This document shows positions 1 through 12,601 of a stretch of DNA of 64,000 nt, piece by piece. A program made the position numbers and the translations under genes. Under the pieces are notes generated by a model. That model did not search any database. It saw only the letters and a program-made list of their open reading frames with translations, and was not told the origin of the DNA. The stretch comes from Nomia melanderi (lineage: Eukaryota > Arthropoda > Insecta > Hymenoptera > Halictidae), in assembly GCF_051020985.1 (NCBI RefSeq), contig NC_135007.1, positions 4,965,501-5,029,500 on the forward strand, read 5' to 3'. Every line of letters starts with the position of its first letter. Positions within the stretch are counted from its first letter, which is position 1.

Positions 1-822
1 AACGACATAGAATTTGACTTTAAATTGATAAATATTTAAAGTTTGTTGATACCATCGTCATTTAAAATTATTTATAAAACTGTAATTATATATCTTGAAA
101 TACTAGATTCAGAAAAAAAAATTTTATTATATGTAAATTTATATATATAAGTTTATACAGTTTTATAAATAAATTTTATTATATATATATATATATATAT
201 ATCTAATAATCACTATATTTTGGACAAATTAAAATATTTACAATTTTATTGTATAAACAAATAAAACATTTATTAACACTAATAATCACTATTCCAATAT
301 TTTTGTTCATCTTGAAGAATACAATTCAATTCTTGATAACAAGCATCAAGCCTCAATATAATACTAACAGCTGACGAACTTAATACACCACGAACAAATG
401 ATGCGGTATCTTAGATCATGAGCATAGATTTAACAAGTAAATGCGCGTAATTTAAAAATGTTCCTTGAAGTTAAATTCTTAACACTTCAATAATCTTTAC
501 TGTAGATAAATTAAAAGTAACTTAAAAATATTTATCGTGAAACAAATAATTATTCAGCACAACGACAAGAAAATTTCTGATTCGCAATGCGTTCAGAAGC
601 AATTGATACATCCACAAACATTAGACAAAGATCCACTCGTATTACCTCCATAAAACCATTCTGCGCCTACTCCGCTCACCCACGTATCCATCAAAAAGTG
701 AAAAATCTTCGCTCCACTTCCAAGATAAAATTAAAAAAACTGTCAGCGCAGTATTGCCAACCGTGGGGAAAAGTGTCATCGATCAAAGATACGGTCGCCA
801 TCGTCATCGACGTCCACCATTA
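1..822. other. AT-rich intergenic sequence with a TA microsatellite
   Basis: A (TA)n run lies at about 178-201. The remainder is AT-rich. A short open frame from about 587 runs up to the edge of the next element but resembles no protein I know. No splice pattern or gene is supported. Confidence 0.6.
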
Positions 823-1536
823 GGGCCTATGCACACGAGTGACGCGATTCCGTCGCGATTCCGCTGCGATCTCGCGGCGGTGACGCTAGCGATTTTACGT
901 ACTGTCCTCCAACGACGTTTGACACTCGCGATGAATGTTAACGCCTCGGTTTCGGTCGCTTTTGTTATTGGCTGATTTGTGTAAACAAAGATTGCAAATG
1001 AAGCAGAATGCGACAGAATAAAATAGAAATAAGAATTTGACGCCTATATACCAAACTTTGTTGAAGGACAGTACATGTACCACATACGCAGAGCAAATTT
1101 CATCTTACACCACATGCGTAATTAAAAAAGAAAGAGATTTAAATTCTGTTTTTTAATCAGTGTACTGTGTTTCACGAGTATATACGTCGTCTTAAAACTC
1201 AAAATGATATTAATTCTTTTAACAATGAATTCTTTATTTTTTCAGGTAAACATGTAATTTTTTTCTGTTTTGCTTCAGTTTTTTGTTAGAATATACCGTA
1301 GGTGCATTTACCCTGTGTTTGACAAGTATACGCTTCATTGTTTGATTTTATTGTGTGCACAATGAGAGATTTTTCAAACTAAATTCCACAGTTAACGAGT
1401 TAATTGTGTATGTGGAACAAAAACGTAAAGTTCTCTTATCCATTTTTCTGGAGACAGAAGAATTTTGTTTCTCTGTTACTCCGAAACAGTCGCTGTGTCA
1501 CCGCAGCGAGATCGCGTCGCTCGTGTGCATAGGCCC
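823..1536. mobile_element. PIF/Harbinger-like MITE with TTA target duplication
   Basis: The left end GGGCCTATGCACACGAG is repeated, inverted, at the right end (CTCGTGTGCATAGGCCC). The similarity continues inward through a GACGCGAT...GCGGTGAC segment. TTA occurs immediately outside both ends (820-822 and 1537-1539). A 3-bp TWA duplication and a terminus starting GGGCC are classic for PIF/Harbinger elements. There is no transposase inside, so it is non-autonomous. It contains a second element at 1153-1403. Confidence 0.8.
1153..1403 (+). mobile_element. TTAA-bounded MITE (CAGTTAAC family), nested in the Harbinger-like element
   Basis: It begins TTAATCAG and ends GTTAACGAGTTAA, and closely matches the copies at 2641, 18374, 43221 and 58412. 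Shared marks are GATGAGTATA near the left end, a central GGTGCATTTG, TTTGACGAGTATACACTTCA, and GAGAGATTTTTCAAACTA near the right end. Confidence 0.75.
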
Positions 1537-1539
1537 TTA

Positions 1540-2042
1540 ATCTACAATCGTGGACAACATAACAACGCACACCTGAGTCGCACGAAATTACCATAAACGC
1601 GTTACTTTTCTATGCCGGCTACCGACCGTTTACGTGAGCGGTACAGTCAATGCCGTCAAAGATCGGTAACGTGGCGGCCGTTTCGTGCGCTCACGCCCTC
1701 GATACGCTTTTTTTCTCCCCCGTGCACGACGCCGAACGATTTCATCATTGAAATTCAACTATATATCGAACGTCACGAGCATTGATATTCAAGGTGTTTA
1801 AACGCTAAAGACGCGGGTATGTCGAGCGGTTGCCTCTCGGTAACAGGGAATTCAATCGGCAAACGGGGGAAATGTTGCACAATAAAATAATTGCCATTAT
1901 GACTAATCGCGGGCAACGCAGCGTGCTAACCCTGATGCAAGGTGGACGAATTCTAGGCGTTCGTCTACGGAACTAATCACGCCGAGAAAGAAAGAAGCGA
2001 AGCTCGTTTCGTGGGAACATGGTCGCTTTGTTGTCCGCACTA
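1540..2042. other. Intergenic, GC-moderate, no gene seen
   Basis: This stretch is richer in CpG than its surroundings. It has no open frame with a recognisable protein and no repeat shared with the rest of the window that I could see. Confidence 0.5.
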
Positions 2043-2632
2043 TTAACACGTCAAACGCTGCACGATTTCATAGAGGAAAATACGCAAAACGGGAAAAGTA
2101 AAATATTAAGCGTAAAATTATAATAAAGTATAAATTATAATATAATAAATTAAAATGTAGTATTATTTATAATGTAGGAATGTTTTTAGTGTAGTACACC
2201 TAATCCTCCATTTATACGGTTGGTTCCCCAAAAATGTGTAAATTGAAATCGTGCAATTCGAGTCAACAATTCACATTGAAAAGAAATACAGATGTATTAA
2301 ATTTAAGAAATTCATATGAAACAGTATTATCTATTTTTTGTAAGATAAAAAATTATATAGATATTTTTAAATAAAAGTTCATTAATCCAACAAGATTGCG
2401 TATGGAATTGACAAAACAAAACAAAACAAAACAAAGATTTATGTAATTTTTTCATTTGTCTGACCTAACTGTGTTAAAATGAAATACAAGTGTCGTGTAA
2501 ATAGGAGTTCTTCCATCTTCTTTAACCGTGTTACACCAAAATCGTGCAATTCGAATACCATGTAAATCAAGGGTTAAGTGTAATTCGATTTGGTTAGGTC
2601 TCCGGTGACCACCACGACATTCAACGTGTTAA
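2043..2632. mobile_element. TTAA-bounded MITE (CACGTTGAATGC family) with internal insertion
   Basis: The left end TTAACACGTCAAACGCTGCACGA and right end CGACATTCAACGTGTTAA are inverted copies. They match the 247-bp copies at 8032 and 24452, but this copy is about 590 bp. The extra internal DNA carries CGTGCAATTCGA twice (about 2252 and 2542) and a short (AAAAC)n run near 2412, so it probably contains another insertion. Confidence 0.65.
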
Positions 2633-2640
2633 CGCTGGGT

Positions 2641-2883
2641 TTAACCAGTTAACTACGTCTGATGAGTATACACGTCCTCTCAAAATCAAAATGATAATAA
2701 TTCTTTCAACGATTAATTTTTTACATAAACATGTCACTCTTGTTCGTTTGACTTTAGTTTTTCGTTAGGCTATATTATAGGTGCACTTGGCTTGCATTTG
2801 ACGAATATACACTTCATTATTTGATTTTATGACAAGTAATATCAGAAATTTTTTATATTAAATTCCCGAGTTAACAGGTTTAG
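2641..2883 (+). mobile_element. TTAA-bounded MITE (CAGTTAAC family)
   Basis: It begins TTAACCAGTTAACTACG and ends in a decayed GTTAACAGGTTTA. The interior matches the other copies of this roughly 250-bp family along its whole length, including GATGAGTATACACG and TAGGTGCACTTG. Confidence 0.75.
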
Positions 2884-2885
2884 GA

Positions 2886-3280
2886 ACGCGTTGGTTCGAC
2901 GCACACCGAATTTTATTGACACATTGACCGCCACGGTGGTCACCGATGGCCGGAACGTCCAAATTACTTGAAAACAATTACAGGACGAAAACTAATGTCG
3001 AATTAAAATGTTTAGTGACACGAGTAAGTAAATAATAGTATAATTTAAGAACCATGAAGCCGGATCATTAATAAATAATTCTAATACCATTTGCAGTTAA
3101 CGTATTAACATTACTTGATAAACGCTCACGTCGATTTCGATTGATGCAATCGAACATGCATCTTAATTATCAATTTTTAAATCCCTGATTTCCAACCTCC
3201 AAACGAAGGTATAATTTTTCTGGGAACGATAGAATATAGTATACAATAAACGTCCATAAACCAGGTGTTAAAGGAATTTT
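2886..3280 (+). repeat. Decayed copy of the CACTAAGTTTGCGG repeat family
   Basis: GACGCACACCGAATTTTATTG (2898 on), a GTCGATTT...GATTGATGCA segment near 3130, and GGGAACGATAGAATATAGTATA near 3220 align in order with the copy at 37996. About 130 bases without a counterpart lie between the first two blocks. It ends near GGTGTTAAAGG. Confidence 0.5.
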
Positions 3281-3530
3281 AGTATCCAAATGCGACTAGT
3301 AGACTGGACCTTTATACGGATTCGAACTATTAAGAATGTAATTAGAGAAATGAAATTGCGATTAAAAGTGGTTCTTATCTACAAACAATACAAAAGGTAC
3401 TATATTTTGGACATTTTATATATTTTTTAATAAGTAATGTATGCATCGTGTGCAATTTTGTATTTTCGAATATTTCAAGAATTTATACAAATCCATTTAG
3501 ATGTAATGTTAGATAACTTATGTTTTAGAC

Positions 3531-3712
3531 ATACAGTAATATAATAATATAATAATAATATAATAATAATATAATAATAGTATAATAATATAATATTAAT
3601 ATAATAATATAATATTAATATAATAATATAATATTAATATAATAATATAATATTAATATAATAATAGTATAATAATATAATATTAATATAATAATAGTAT
3701 AATACTACAGTA
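3531..3712. repeat. AT-only minisatellite
   Basis: About 180 bases made almost only of TAATAATA and ATATTAATA units (repeat unit about 17-20 bases built from AATAATAT) with rare G. No function is indicated. Confidence 0.9.
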
Positions 3713-6700
3713 ATAATAATTAGTTGAATTTGTCTACTTTTGCATTAATGAAAAACCTCGAAATGTCATGTTCATTATGTTTACTAAGAAATATCGTGGT
3801 AACAGAAAATGATATATTAAATAACAAACATTTAAGTAATAACTATAAACTTTGAGTATTAAACTTACAACTTTCGGAGCACAATAATAAACACAAAACC
3901 AAATGAACTCTACTTACTCAAGAGAACTAGAAAATTTACATCTGTGAAAATTTTTTGATATAATCTGTTTTTCAATGACTCGTCTTTTCACACCCTATTC
4001 GAACGGTAAGACAAAACATGTTTCTACAGTTGGTTGGAATGCCGGAGGATCATATTAATTAACATTGCGTGACCCTAGCAACGAACAAGACACATTGAAA
4101 ACGATTCCAACTTGACTAGCGAGTAAATTGGGATTCACCTATTCTAGCTTCGTTATCAAAGAAACAAAGCCGTTAAATATGACGTCATATACTATCATCT
4201 GCGTCGAACGCTAGTATCCGAGTTCTCTGTTTCTTACTGTCACCGTTGTCCGTTGTTAGTAATGGCGGGTAGAGGAAGTATAGCGTGTGAGGGCCACCAC
4301 CTGTGGACCGCTCGGAAATGGAGCAGCAGCTCAGGATTACATTTGTCAATTTCTTTTGCCATTCTCTCACCGAAAACCGGAGTGCAGGCATTGTTGATTC
4401 GTTTCGGCTACTTTTCATGTTTCTGCTTTGTGTTTTCCTTGTAGCGCTGTATTATTTCTTGAATATGAATAATGATCTTCAGGAGAGATTCCCTTTGAAC
4501 CTACCAAGGAATTTTCTTCATTGTGCACTATTAATTAATTCTTACGTTAAACAATACAATTTAGATGATATTACAAAGAATTTATAATTTTTTTGTTAAG
4601 AAAAATGTATATGAATAGAAAATCTAAAAATATTTTATACGATTGTTATGCTGTTATACTTAAATAGCATGCAAAAACTGACTGAACATATAATTAGAAT
4701 CACTTGTAAAAGATACGAATTATAAGATAATTATAAATTATTAAGAGTGTTGATCATCGTTTGTGAGATGTATACACGAAAAATGATGTAATGGCAATGA
4801 TAAAAATTCATTGACGAACCTTATTCATCAAATAATCCGTTATATTATGATATCAAATCAAACGTGTAGCAAATTTTTTAGTTGAATTTAATCAGTACAA
4901 ATTTTATTCGTTTTTTATATATTATTTTTGATAATAGTATCAGCATTTTATGTCTGCAATAAACATAGATTTATGGTAAACATATAATTCAGTTTTCATT
5001 CATCAAATTATTAATGAAGAAGTACCTGTAATTAGATCAAGTGTGAAAGAAATCGTAAAGAAAGAATTAAGGAACTATTAATTGTATATGTATCTGTGTT
5101 ATGTGTAAACATTTTATCCAGAATCGACGAAGGTGGCAAATCGACGTCGAAAGGAAGAGTTAAAAGCTGTCCTAGGGTGTTTACAGTAAACTCCAGCCAC
5201 GATAAATCCGACTTCTACTCGGAATTGCTTTTCAAGGATCGCTCAATGCGGACGTAATTAAAAGAGGATCACCACGCGGTAGTAATAAAATCTTCAACCT
5301 CCTCGGACTTCCGGTACGAAAGAATTGGCTCGACGTTTAATCTGACGAAAGATTTACTTAAAAGCTGCGATCATCATCTCCTGATAATTCCTTTAATTAA
5401 TCTTCTCCAGAGATTAAATATAATAATGGTCACTATATCTATGTGCATATTTAAACAACATCTATAACATACACTTATGTATTATTTCAATCAAATTGTT
5501 CACTCCTTTGTAAAACAGAGTTATTAAAATTCTGTGATATATTCTCTGAGAACTATTTCTTTGTACACACACGAATGAAATGCAGCCTCACAAAGTAAAG
5601 AGGATTCATAAAACTTTTCAATTCCCCCAGAAATAGTAAAAGAACTTTTCATGTTCCAAATAAAACATTATTATTCTTTGTGAACAGTAGAAATTCATGG
5701 AATCCCCCTTCAAAATTGATAAATGAAGGTTTTAATGTAAAATATTGGTATGTAATAATTGAGGAATTAATTACATAATTAATTAAACGGACTAAACGAA
5801 GCGCATGTCCTGAATCCCTTTTAATACTCATTAATAATTATTTCAGTCTGGTATTTCGCAGTCAACTGAAATATTGACAGATATTATAATTAAACTTTTG
5901 CGAATGAGAATTTTTATATATATATATATTTTATATGTATATATAAAATTCCACAATTTATACATATAATATTATTTCTTTAAGTTTTGGTATTATTTCT
6001 TTTCACTGCTTCGCGATGTGTATCTCTATTCTTTGACACATGTCTCACAAAAAATGTTTTCTTACAACAATTGCGCATGTAACAACCACAAATGGTACAC
6101 GTGAGATGGGACGTGTTAAGCAATTCATATATAATTTAGCTTCATCTGCTGAAGGTTTTGTATATTTCACTGGATCTTTATCTGCAAAGGGTTAATTTTA
6201 TTTATACAAAAAGCTGGTTCGCACATACAATAATTATTACGTTACGGACAAGGCCGCGCCAATCCGAGGGTGCAAGATGTTAATAGGGCAACAGCATTAA
6301 TAAGGCTAGAAAAAACAAATATTTATGTCATGCACTTAATATAGTCATTAATAGTGTGGAGAGTGAGACAGTGTATTGTATAGACAGTGTATTGCCTTAC
6401 AGCCGAACAAGATTTTTGAACGGTCATAACGATATTTTTCAATTTTTTAATGGAAAACCAATAAAAGTTTGCACCTGGGTGGCAAATACCTTTGGTTCGC
6501 CCCTGGTTACAGGACAGGTTAATGTCGGTAGACCACGGTTGGAATTAAATCAGCATGAATCGTTGTTGAGGGACTGAAAACGTGTCACTTCGAAATCACC
6601 ACGTAGAGTCAGAAAGCTGCACGGCGGAGATACGAAAAGTTACGAACATACAGACACGAATATTCCCAATTAGCCTACTTCACTCGGGGCCCGTAGCTTT

Positions 6701-7585
6701 CATAATAATGAGAGTATAGTGGGTACATCGTACTCATGAATGTTCGCCAAAGAATTCCTTCCCATGATCGTTTCTTCAGAACAGAGAAAATTTTATGCAA
6801 TTACATTCGACGAATATATTCGCTGACTGAGCTTCATAATGAAAATCGTGAATATTAATCAAATGGATGAATGGTTTGGTAGATTTAGCATGAAAGGTTG
6901 TTAAAGACCACATTAATAAAGTTTCGTTTCCATTGAAACATCATTTTTTCTTGGATGTAGTAATTGTTGGTTTCTGTTATTCAATAATAAATTAGTTTTA
7001 TTTAAACCACAGTTTATAATTAGAAACACGTTTTTACAGTACAATATCCCGGGACGTAATGAATTTACTCGCTTGTTTTACTGTCATCGTGGTCCATGGA
7101 AATTCATTTTCTTTTTTGATTGATTTATTATAGTTTTATTCACAGATTAAAATTGTGTATTTCTATTATATTATAATGTATTTATGATCATATAAATATT
7201 GAAATATGATAATTATATTCCCCAATTTATATGATTTTCCTTTAGGTTAGTTGTAAAGAATGTAATCGACGTTTGAATGAAAAATCATAACACAGTGAAA
7301 AAGCTTTCGAATGTAAAGAGTTTCGGAAAATTTCTCGAAAGACTAGTGTTAATTTTGTAAAAAGTCGCGGATGTTACATGTATGAAAGGTAGTCTCACCG
7401 TTAAAACACATTTCCGACCGCCGAGTTAATTAAAAATTTCTATCAAGCCTTTCACGTGGTTCGATATGCTTAGAAATAAGTAGCAGGGACGAGGCCTGGA
7501 AGGATGATTTTTTTTATAAAATGCTTGAAGAGTCGACTGAAACGATCTTAAGAAAATTAGGGCTCCGCTGCACTTAAAATAGGAG
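3713..7585. other. AT-rich intergenic stretch, no gene recognised
   Basis: This stretch is mostly AT-rich. A slightly GC-richer part at 4180-4590 holds overlapping small open frames, including one of 94 codons (4303-4587) with a hydrophobic run LLFMFLLCVFLVALYYFL. It matches nothing I know and has no splice or homology support. A TA run lies at about 5914-5945. CpG-rich bits occur near 5110-5340 and 6600-6700. Confidence 0.5.
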
Positions 7586-7905
7586 CTAGTAAATGCGAGT
7601 AACAGTGACGATGTATACGGTGGCTGGTTTATTGGGTGCACGCGTAAAGGGAAGCAGCCGTACGCTGAATGAATACTTTCCACGTACGAAACGTTTGTGT
7701 GCTGAACAAACATCGGACCAATCTCGAGCTGCTACGTCTCCCTCGACCTCGTTTCCCGCGTCTCCACCACCCTGGAACCGTCCTTTCATCCCTCGCGGTT
7801 GCCATTTTTCGACGCTGCTCTTACATGATCGAAAGTAGCTCGGCCGCGGAGAAAAACAGAACTGGTACGATGATAATCGATTAGCCCATTCGAGACCAGG
7901 GTGTT
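7586..7905. other. Isolated GC-rich patch, possible regulatory element
   Basis: About 300 bases of much higher GC than the flanks, with open frames on both strands that overlap each other and match no known protein. Isolated GC-rich islands in AT-rich insect intergenic DNA are often conserved non-coding elements. That reading is inference. Confidence 0.3.
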
Positions 7906-8031
7906 TTTGAAATTGGTCTCCAAGAACGAATAGTTTTTGTCGTTTTATATTATAAATTAAAAACGCGTTTGACAACGTTTTTGATGTCTTATTAAGATTC
8001 ATTTTAGCTTAGTTTGAAATCAATACGTGTT

Positions 8032-8278
8032 TTAACACGTTGAATGCTGCACTATTTTCCGTAGCAAAATATACAAAATGAAAAAAATATAATAGCAAAT
8101 TATTTCATCGCATCGTTTCATTATTATTCCACGTTTATCTTGCTGAATGTCATCGCATTAGGTAGCATTATATATAATATAAAGATTTTTACAAATAATC
8201 ATCGTTTAATTGACTGAATTATAGTAATTCGAATTGGTCAAGGGCCACCGATGACCCCCATGGCATTCAACGTGTTAA
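8032..8278. mobile_element. TTAA-bounded MITE (CACGTTGAATGC family)
   Basis: The ends TTAACACGTTGAATGC and GCATTCAACGTGTTAA form a perfect 16-bp inverted repeat. It is 247 bp long with no coding. The copy at 24452-24697 is the same element in the opposite orientation. Confidence 0.85.
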
Positions 8279-11200
8279 ACTTTATATACCTTTAATAGTT
8301 AATTTATTTGTACGCGATAGGGAAATAATGGGTTTACTAAACATTTTTGGTGGAGAATTAAACCTCCAATGACGAATGTTTTTGACGATTTCATGGGCAG
8401 AGGAGCTTTGGACTCTTCAAATTGTTAGTTATTAATTGTTTTACGTATTTTTTTAAATATGCTTCTACGAAATGCGTTGATCTTTGTTTTTAGTATGATA
8501 TGTCAGATTATAATTAACTGAGAACGCGAGTTAGGCATGAACAGATGAAAAGTTGAATGAAGTCTTGAAAAATCTGGGTCACAAGAGACTCAAGCATTGC
8601 CATTCGAGAGTTAATGGAAATGTTGAGATACATACAGCATGCATTAAAATGAAAAAAGGAACATTTTTTGATGAACTGTAGAACTTTTATTGATCGAGAT
8701 GTCTTACTGTAGTGAAATGCTTTGTTGCTTGGCTGAGCTTCTTAGATTCTGTGATGAGGTGTGCAACAGGTATTGAAGGTGTTTCAATGAGCTCGTTGAA
8801 ACAAGTTTTTTAAACGTACAATATTCTTCCTTGTTTGATTCTGTATCGTAAAGATGACATTCTTTTTCTATGGAAACTAGATTATAATATAATCATCATG
8901 TGGGGTTTGAATAAGAAGTAGAAGATTTGTATAGTTTAATTACAATAATTTAATTGTAATTAAAATTTTTCTTCTTTACAATTTGTAATTAGAAGGAGAG
9001 TGCCTATTAATTTTTGCTTTCGCAATATTATAAAATAAACATGCATGTAAGAATTATATAAAGTTTAAACATGCATTAAATCAATGTACTCATTTTCAAC
9101 CGATCATTAAAGACAAATAAAGTGCAGATTGTAGAAGATTAATTAACTCATCATTAGAAAATAAATATCAAGCAACCTTTGTCAAATTATTAAGTTACTA
9201 GATCAGATATGTAGTTGTTTTTATACTGCTCACGAGACCGTGAACCATTCATTTTTATTCGCACGCACGTTTTTACAGACCTATAACTTAACATTTAACA
9301 TTTCAAGGTGAAAATTCCCGTCGCTTTATGGATATGTAAAAATGTGTACGTCAAAGAAATGTTTTACAGTAGGTATTCCAGTTCCTGTACAAACAGTGTC
9401 GGAACTATAATCGTTGCAAAATTGAAACATTATTAAGATAGAGACTTTAATTCGATGATTCTCAGCGAAAATTACGACAGGCATCATCGAGGAAGATACG
9501 TGAATGTATTCGTTAGGCAAACGCAACAACGGCGAGCATTTGCATCATCTTTGTGCAAATACAATTGATCCACGGATAGAAGCTCCTAAAGTCATCATTT
9601 CAATCAACCCTCAAGGAAATATGTTATTCTTGTACTTTGTAGAATGATACTTTGGGCTACAAACGATAAAGTAATTCTGTAGCAGTTCATAAATGGAAAA
9701 AATTATTGGTCACACAATATTCTCTTCATTTATTTTACAACGTATTTTATCAATTTAATAAATTCTTGTTCAGTTTTGTTTTTCATTAATTAGTCGATAA
9801 AAAAAGAAATGTTATAAACATTCATTATATTCTAATGTGTAAAGGAAATTCATGAAATATATTTATTAAACATAAATGTAATTTCAATAGAGCATGAAGA
9901 ATGTATTTGTTAACATTACAGAAATGTAATTTTATCACTGTTAAATGTTCTTTATCATTGTTGGAAACCATTAAACACGATTATCAACATTATTTTCTGT
10001 GCTTCTTTTTACAGAGTCCTTATTTCCATGCTGCAATTTTCGAGGAAATTGTTATTTGTGTTCATTTATTTCTTCTTAAGAGGTCTCAATGAATTTTATT
10101 CCTTTTAATAGAAATACCATATTACGCCGTGGATTTCCCTTATTCTCTGTTTTGTACAAGTGCAGTGATTTACGTGATTAAACGTTCATACATCTTCGTA
10201 AAGCTTATGTTAATTAAATAGAATTAGCATTTAACATAGAGTTCATGAAATTTTACGTTTTTATTATTGTTCTATGCGTAGTAATTAAGTACTTAACTAT
10301 ATTAAAATATTAACAAGAAATACTATACTACGTTTATTTAAAAAAAAGTATTACTGATTACAGTCACTAACAAATTTAATAAGGTTATGACTTTTGATTG
10401 TCAATCTACTTTTTCCTTTCAAAACTTTTCCTTTGTTTAAAAAAAAACAAAGATCACTTAAAGTTGTACATTTCAAGTATAAATTTTAGCGAAAGAAGCA
10501 GAAAATGAAGTTTCCTTAAATATTATTAAATTTTGCACTAACTGTATAAACATCCAGAGATTATCTATAATCAACTACGAAAATAGCTCACCAATTTCTC
10601 GAGACAATTCAAAACGGAAGAATGTTAAAACTTACATCATTGTAGTTTTATAGATAAGCACAGTACTTACGTTTCTCAATTAGAAGTGTCCTGCCTTATA
10701 GCCTCATAAACATCTGATAAATATTATTATTCAACGTAAGTACGACAGTCTAATATGAGAACCAGCAGAAATGTTAATTAGACACTTTAATGTCTTTCAC
10801 TTACGAGGTTTTTCTTTATTCCTTCTAAGCTTCGGCTCCGAAGATAAGATCGCAGCTAGTATTCAAATCGTGGGATACAAAAATAGAGAGGGGCAAGCTG
10901 TTTATTCGCACTTCCAATGAACTTCTAATTTTTTCCCTAGTTTTTGCCGCGTAACACTGTCAATCGCTCGTTACATTGATTCTGGATAAACAGGAAAGCC
11001 TGTGAGGTGTGCTCCGGGGAAACCTGTTCTCGATATTACCCGAGCCCTTCGTCCGCATGAAGGTGGACCAGCCAGGTGTTGTCCGCGTGTACCCAGCACG
11101 CGATCGTGGAGGCGGAATGTCGTTCGGTCGTTTTAACGCCGAGTCACCGGGGACTTCTATAATAGAACGCGATTTTCCGTAAAACGCGACTCATCGTGAT

Positions 11201-11553
11201 TCCCCAGTATCACTGACCGTTTCCCTGTAATTGGATCATTCGTCGCTAGCAATAATTATCGGAAATTCCTGAAATAATTACTTCTCGCTGCGGTCAAAAT
11301 GCACTTCCCTGAACGAATTACAGTAAAATCCAGCTTGACACGTTCAGTGCTATATATACTACATATAGTACACGCTAATTTTGGTAAGAAAACATTTGTA
11401 ACGCTTTATCTGCCGTTCCTGACCAAGACAACCACTTAGTAACTGCCAATACGATTTTCGTCATCGCGTACGAGTGTAGTTTTCACTTGTAATGCTTCCC
11501 AATTTTAAAATCGAAGTATAACTAAATCTTTTCTTCTTATATTTGAGTTTATT
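8279..11553. other. Intergenic stretch, no gene recognised
   Basis: AT-rich throughout except a CpG-rich patch at about 10985-11240. A fragment near 11335-11420 resembles the left half of the 42397 element (GTTCAGTGC...TAGTACACGC, then GGTAAGAAAA) but has no matching right end. No credible exon was found. Confidence 0.5.
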
Positions 11554-11793
11554 TTAACGTTTTCAGGGCCGAATTCTTTTTGAGAACAAACACAGATGAT
11601 TCTAGTTTTCGTTTGGTTACAGTTTATTTTGTTAAAACTGACACGAATTGAACAATGCGAAGACGGACGGATGCAGTTATGCAAAACATGTGAAAAAAAG
11701 TAAGTGTCCGTTCGATGGACGTTAATGTTAGACTACAATCAAATGTACACATATGTGACTGTATCCCTGAAAAGGTTAAGGTGATCACATTAA
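11554..11793 (+). mobile_element. TTAA-bounded repeat (TTTCAGGGCCGAATTC family)
   Basis: It is about 85% similar, in inverted orientation, to 32101-32318. The shared blocks include TTTATTTTGTTAAAACTGAC, GAAGACGGAC and GTCCGTTCGATGGACGTTAA, the last itself containing an inverted repeat. Both copies begin and end in TTAA. The open frame on the opposite strand here is part of the repeat, not a gene. Confidence 0.7.
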
Positions 11794-12147
11794 CAGTACA
11801 GTCATTAACAACCACCAACATTTGAATACATTACTTATTACTTAATAATATTTAATGTGTACTGACTTGTTGTGTAATAATATACTAGTTGTATGAATAA
11901 CAATATAAGATTTTCGGAATAGGCATATCTTAATTATAATAAATTTAAAGGTTAATTTGTCTGAAAAACTTAAGCACATTCTGGATACTGTGGGATCATT
12001 CAGGTTCATCTTCATATCAGATTTAATGTTACAGTTGCTTCTCATAGAGGAGAAACAAGGGCAATTTATAAGGGAATTTTATAATTATGTTCTGATTGCT
12101 TTCGGTTTAAATCAGCGTAATTTTAATAGGTTAATAAGTTTATATTG

Positions 12148-12374
12148 TTAATGTGACGTACAATATCGTGTCAGACTCATGACAAAAATTTTTAACTGAA
12201 TTTAGGAAATCGAAGTAGTATTTGTTTTAAATATAGATTAAATATTACCTATCTATTAACAACCGTTAACCTTTGGAGTAATTTGTTTAATTTGTTCTTT
12301 TCCTAATAAATTAGTAACGATAATGTAATTGTATCGATTATAGTTAAGAAATAAATCATAGGGCAAAGGGTTCA
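12148..12374 (+). mobile_element. TTAA-bounded MITE (CCCTTG...GTGTCAGACTCGTGG family), decayed
   Basis: The left part TACAATATCGTGTCAGACTCATG and the right part AAATCATAGGGCAAAGGGTT match both ends of the full copy at 16779-17029. The interior is more diverged. Confidence 0.6.
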
Positions 12375-12422
12375 GTATTCGAAATCGTAAAGCTGATTAG
12401 TAGGCTTCTAGTAGATAAAGTG

Positions 12423-12601
12423 TTAAGTGGCATGTGATTACGAATAACCGTACACGTTAAAAGTAGCGGAAACGTAAAAAAAACGATATTAAAATATATA
12501 AAAATCACCGAAAACTTAAATATAACTTAATACTTTATTTAAAAAATCAATATACTTTCTAAGGAACTTTTACTAAAATTTACGGTGACATCTTTTGTTA
12601 A
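12423..12601 (+). mobile_element. TTAA-bounded MITE fragment (GGTTCAATGCC family)
   Basis: It shares GTAGCGGAAACGTA, CGATATTAAAATATATAA, ATCACCGAAAACTT and the right end with 42397-42633. The left end is shortened, which makes it about 180 bp. Confidence 0.55.

Noticed and set aside
3531..3712. AT repeat as a CRISPR array or replication origin
   Set aside because: The units are contiguous, without unique spacers, and this is eukaryotic AT minisatellite sequence.
4303..4587. 94-codon frame with a hydrophobic stretch as a small transmembrane protein
   Set aside because: Frames on both strands overlap, there is no family resemblance, and there is no splicing or repeat evidence. It is kept only as a remark.
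7586..8002. 138-codon minus-strand frame as a gene
   Set aside because: A plus-strand frame overlaps it, and it has no recognisable domain. The GC-rich patch explains the open frames.
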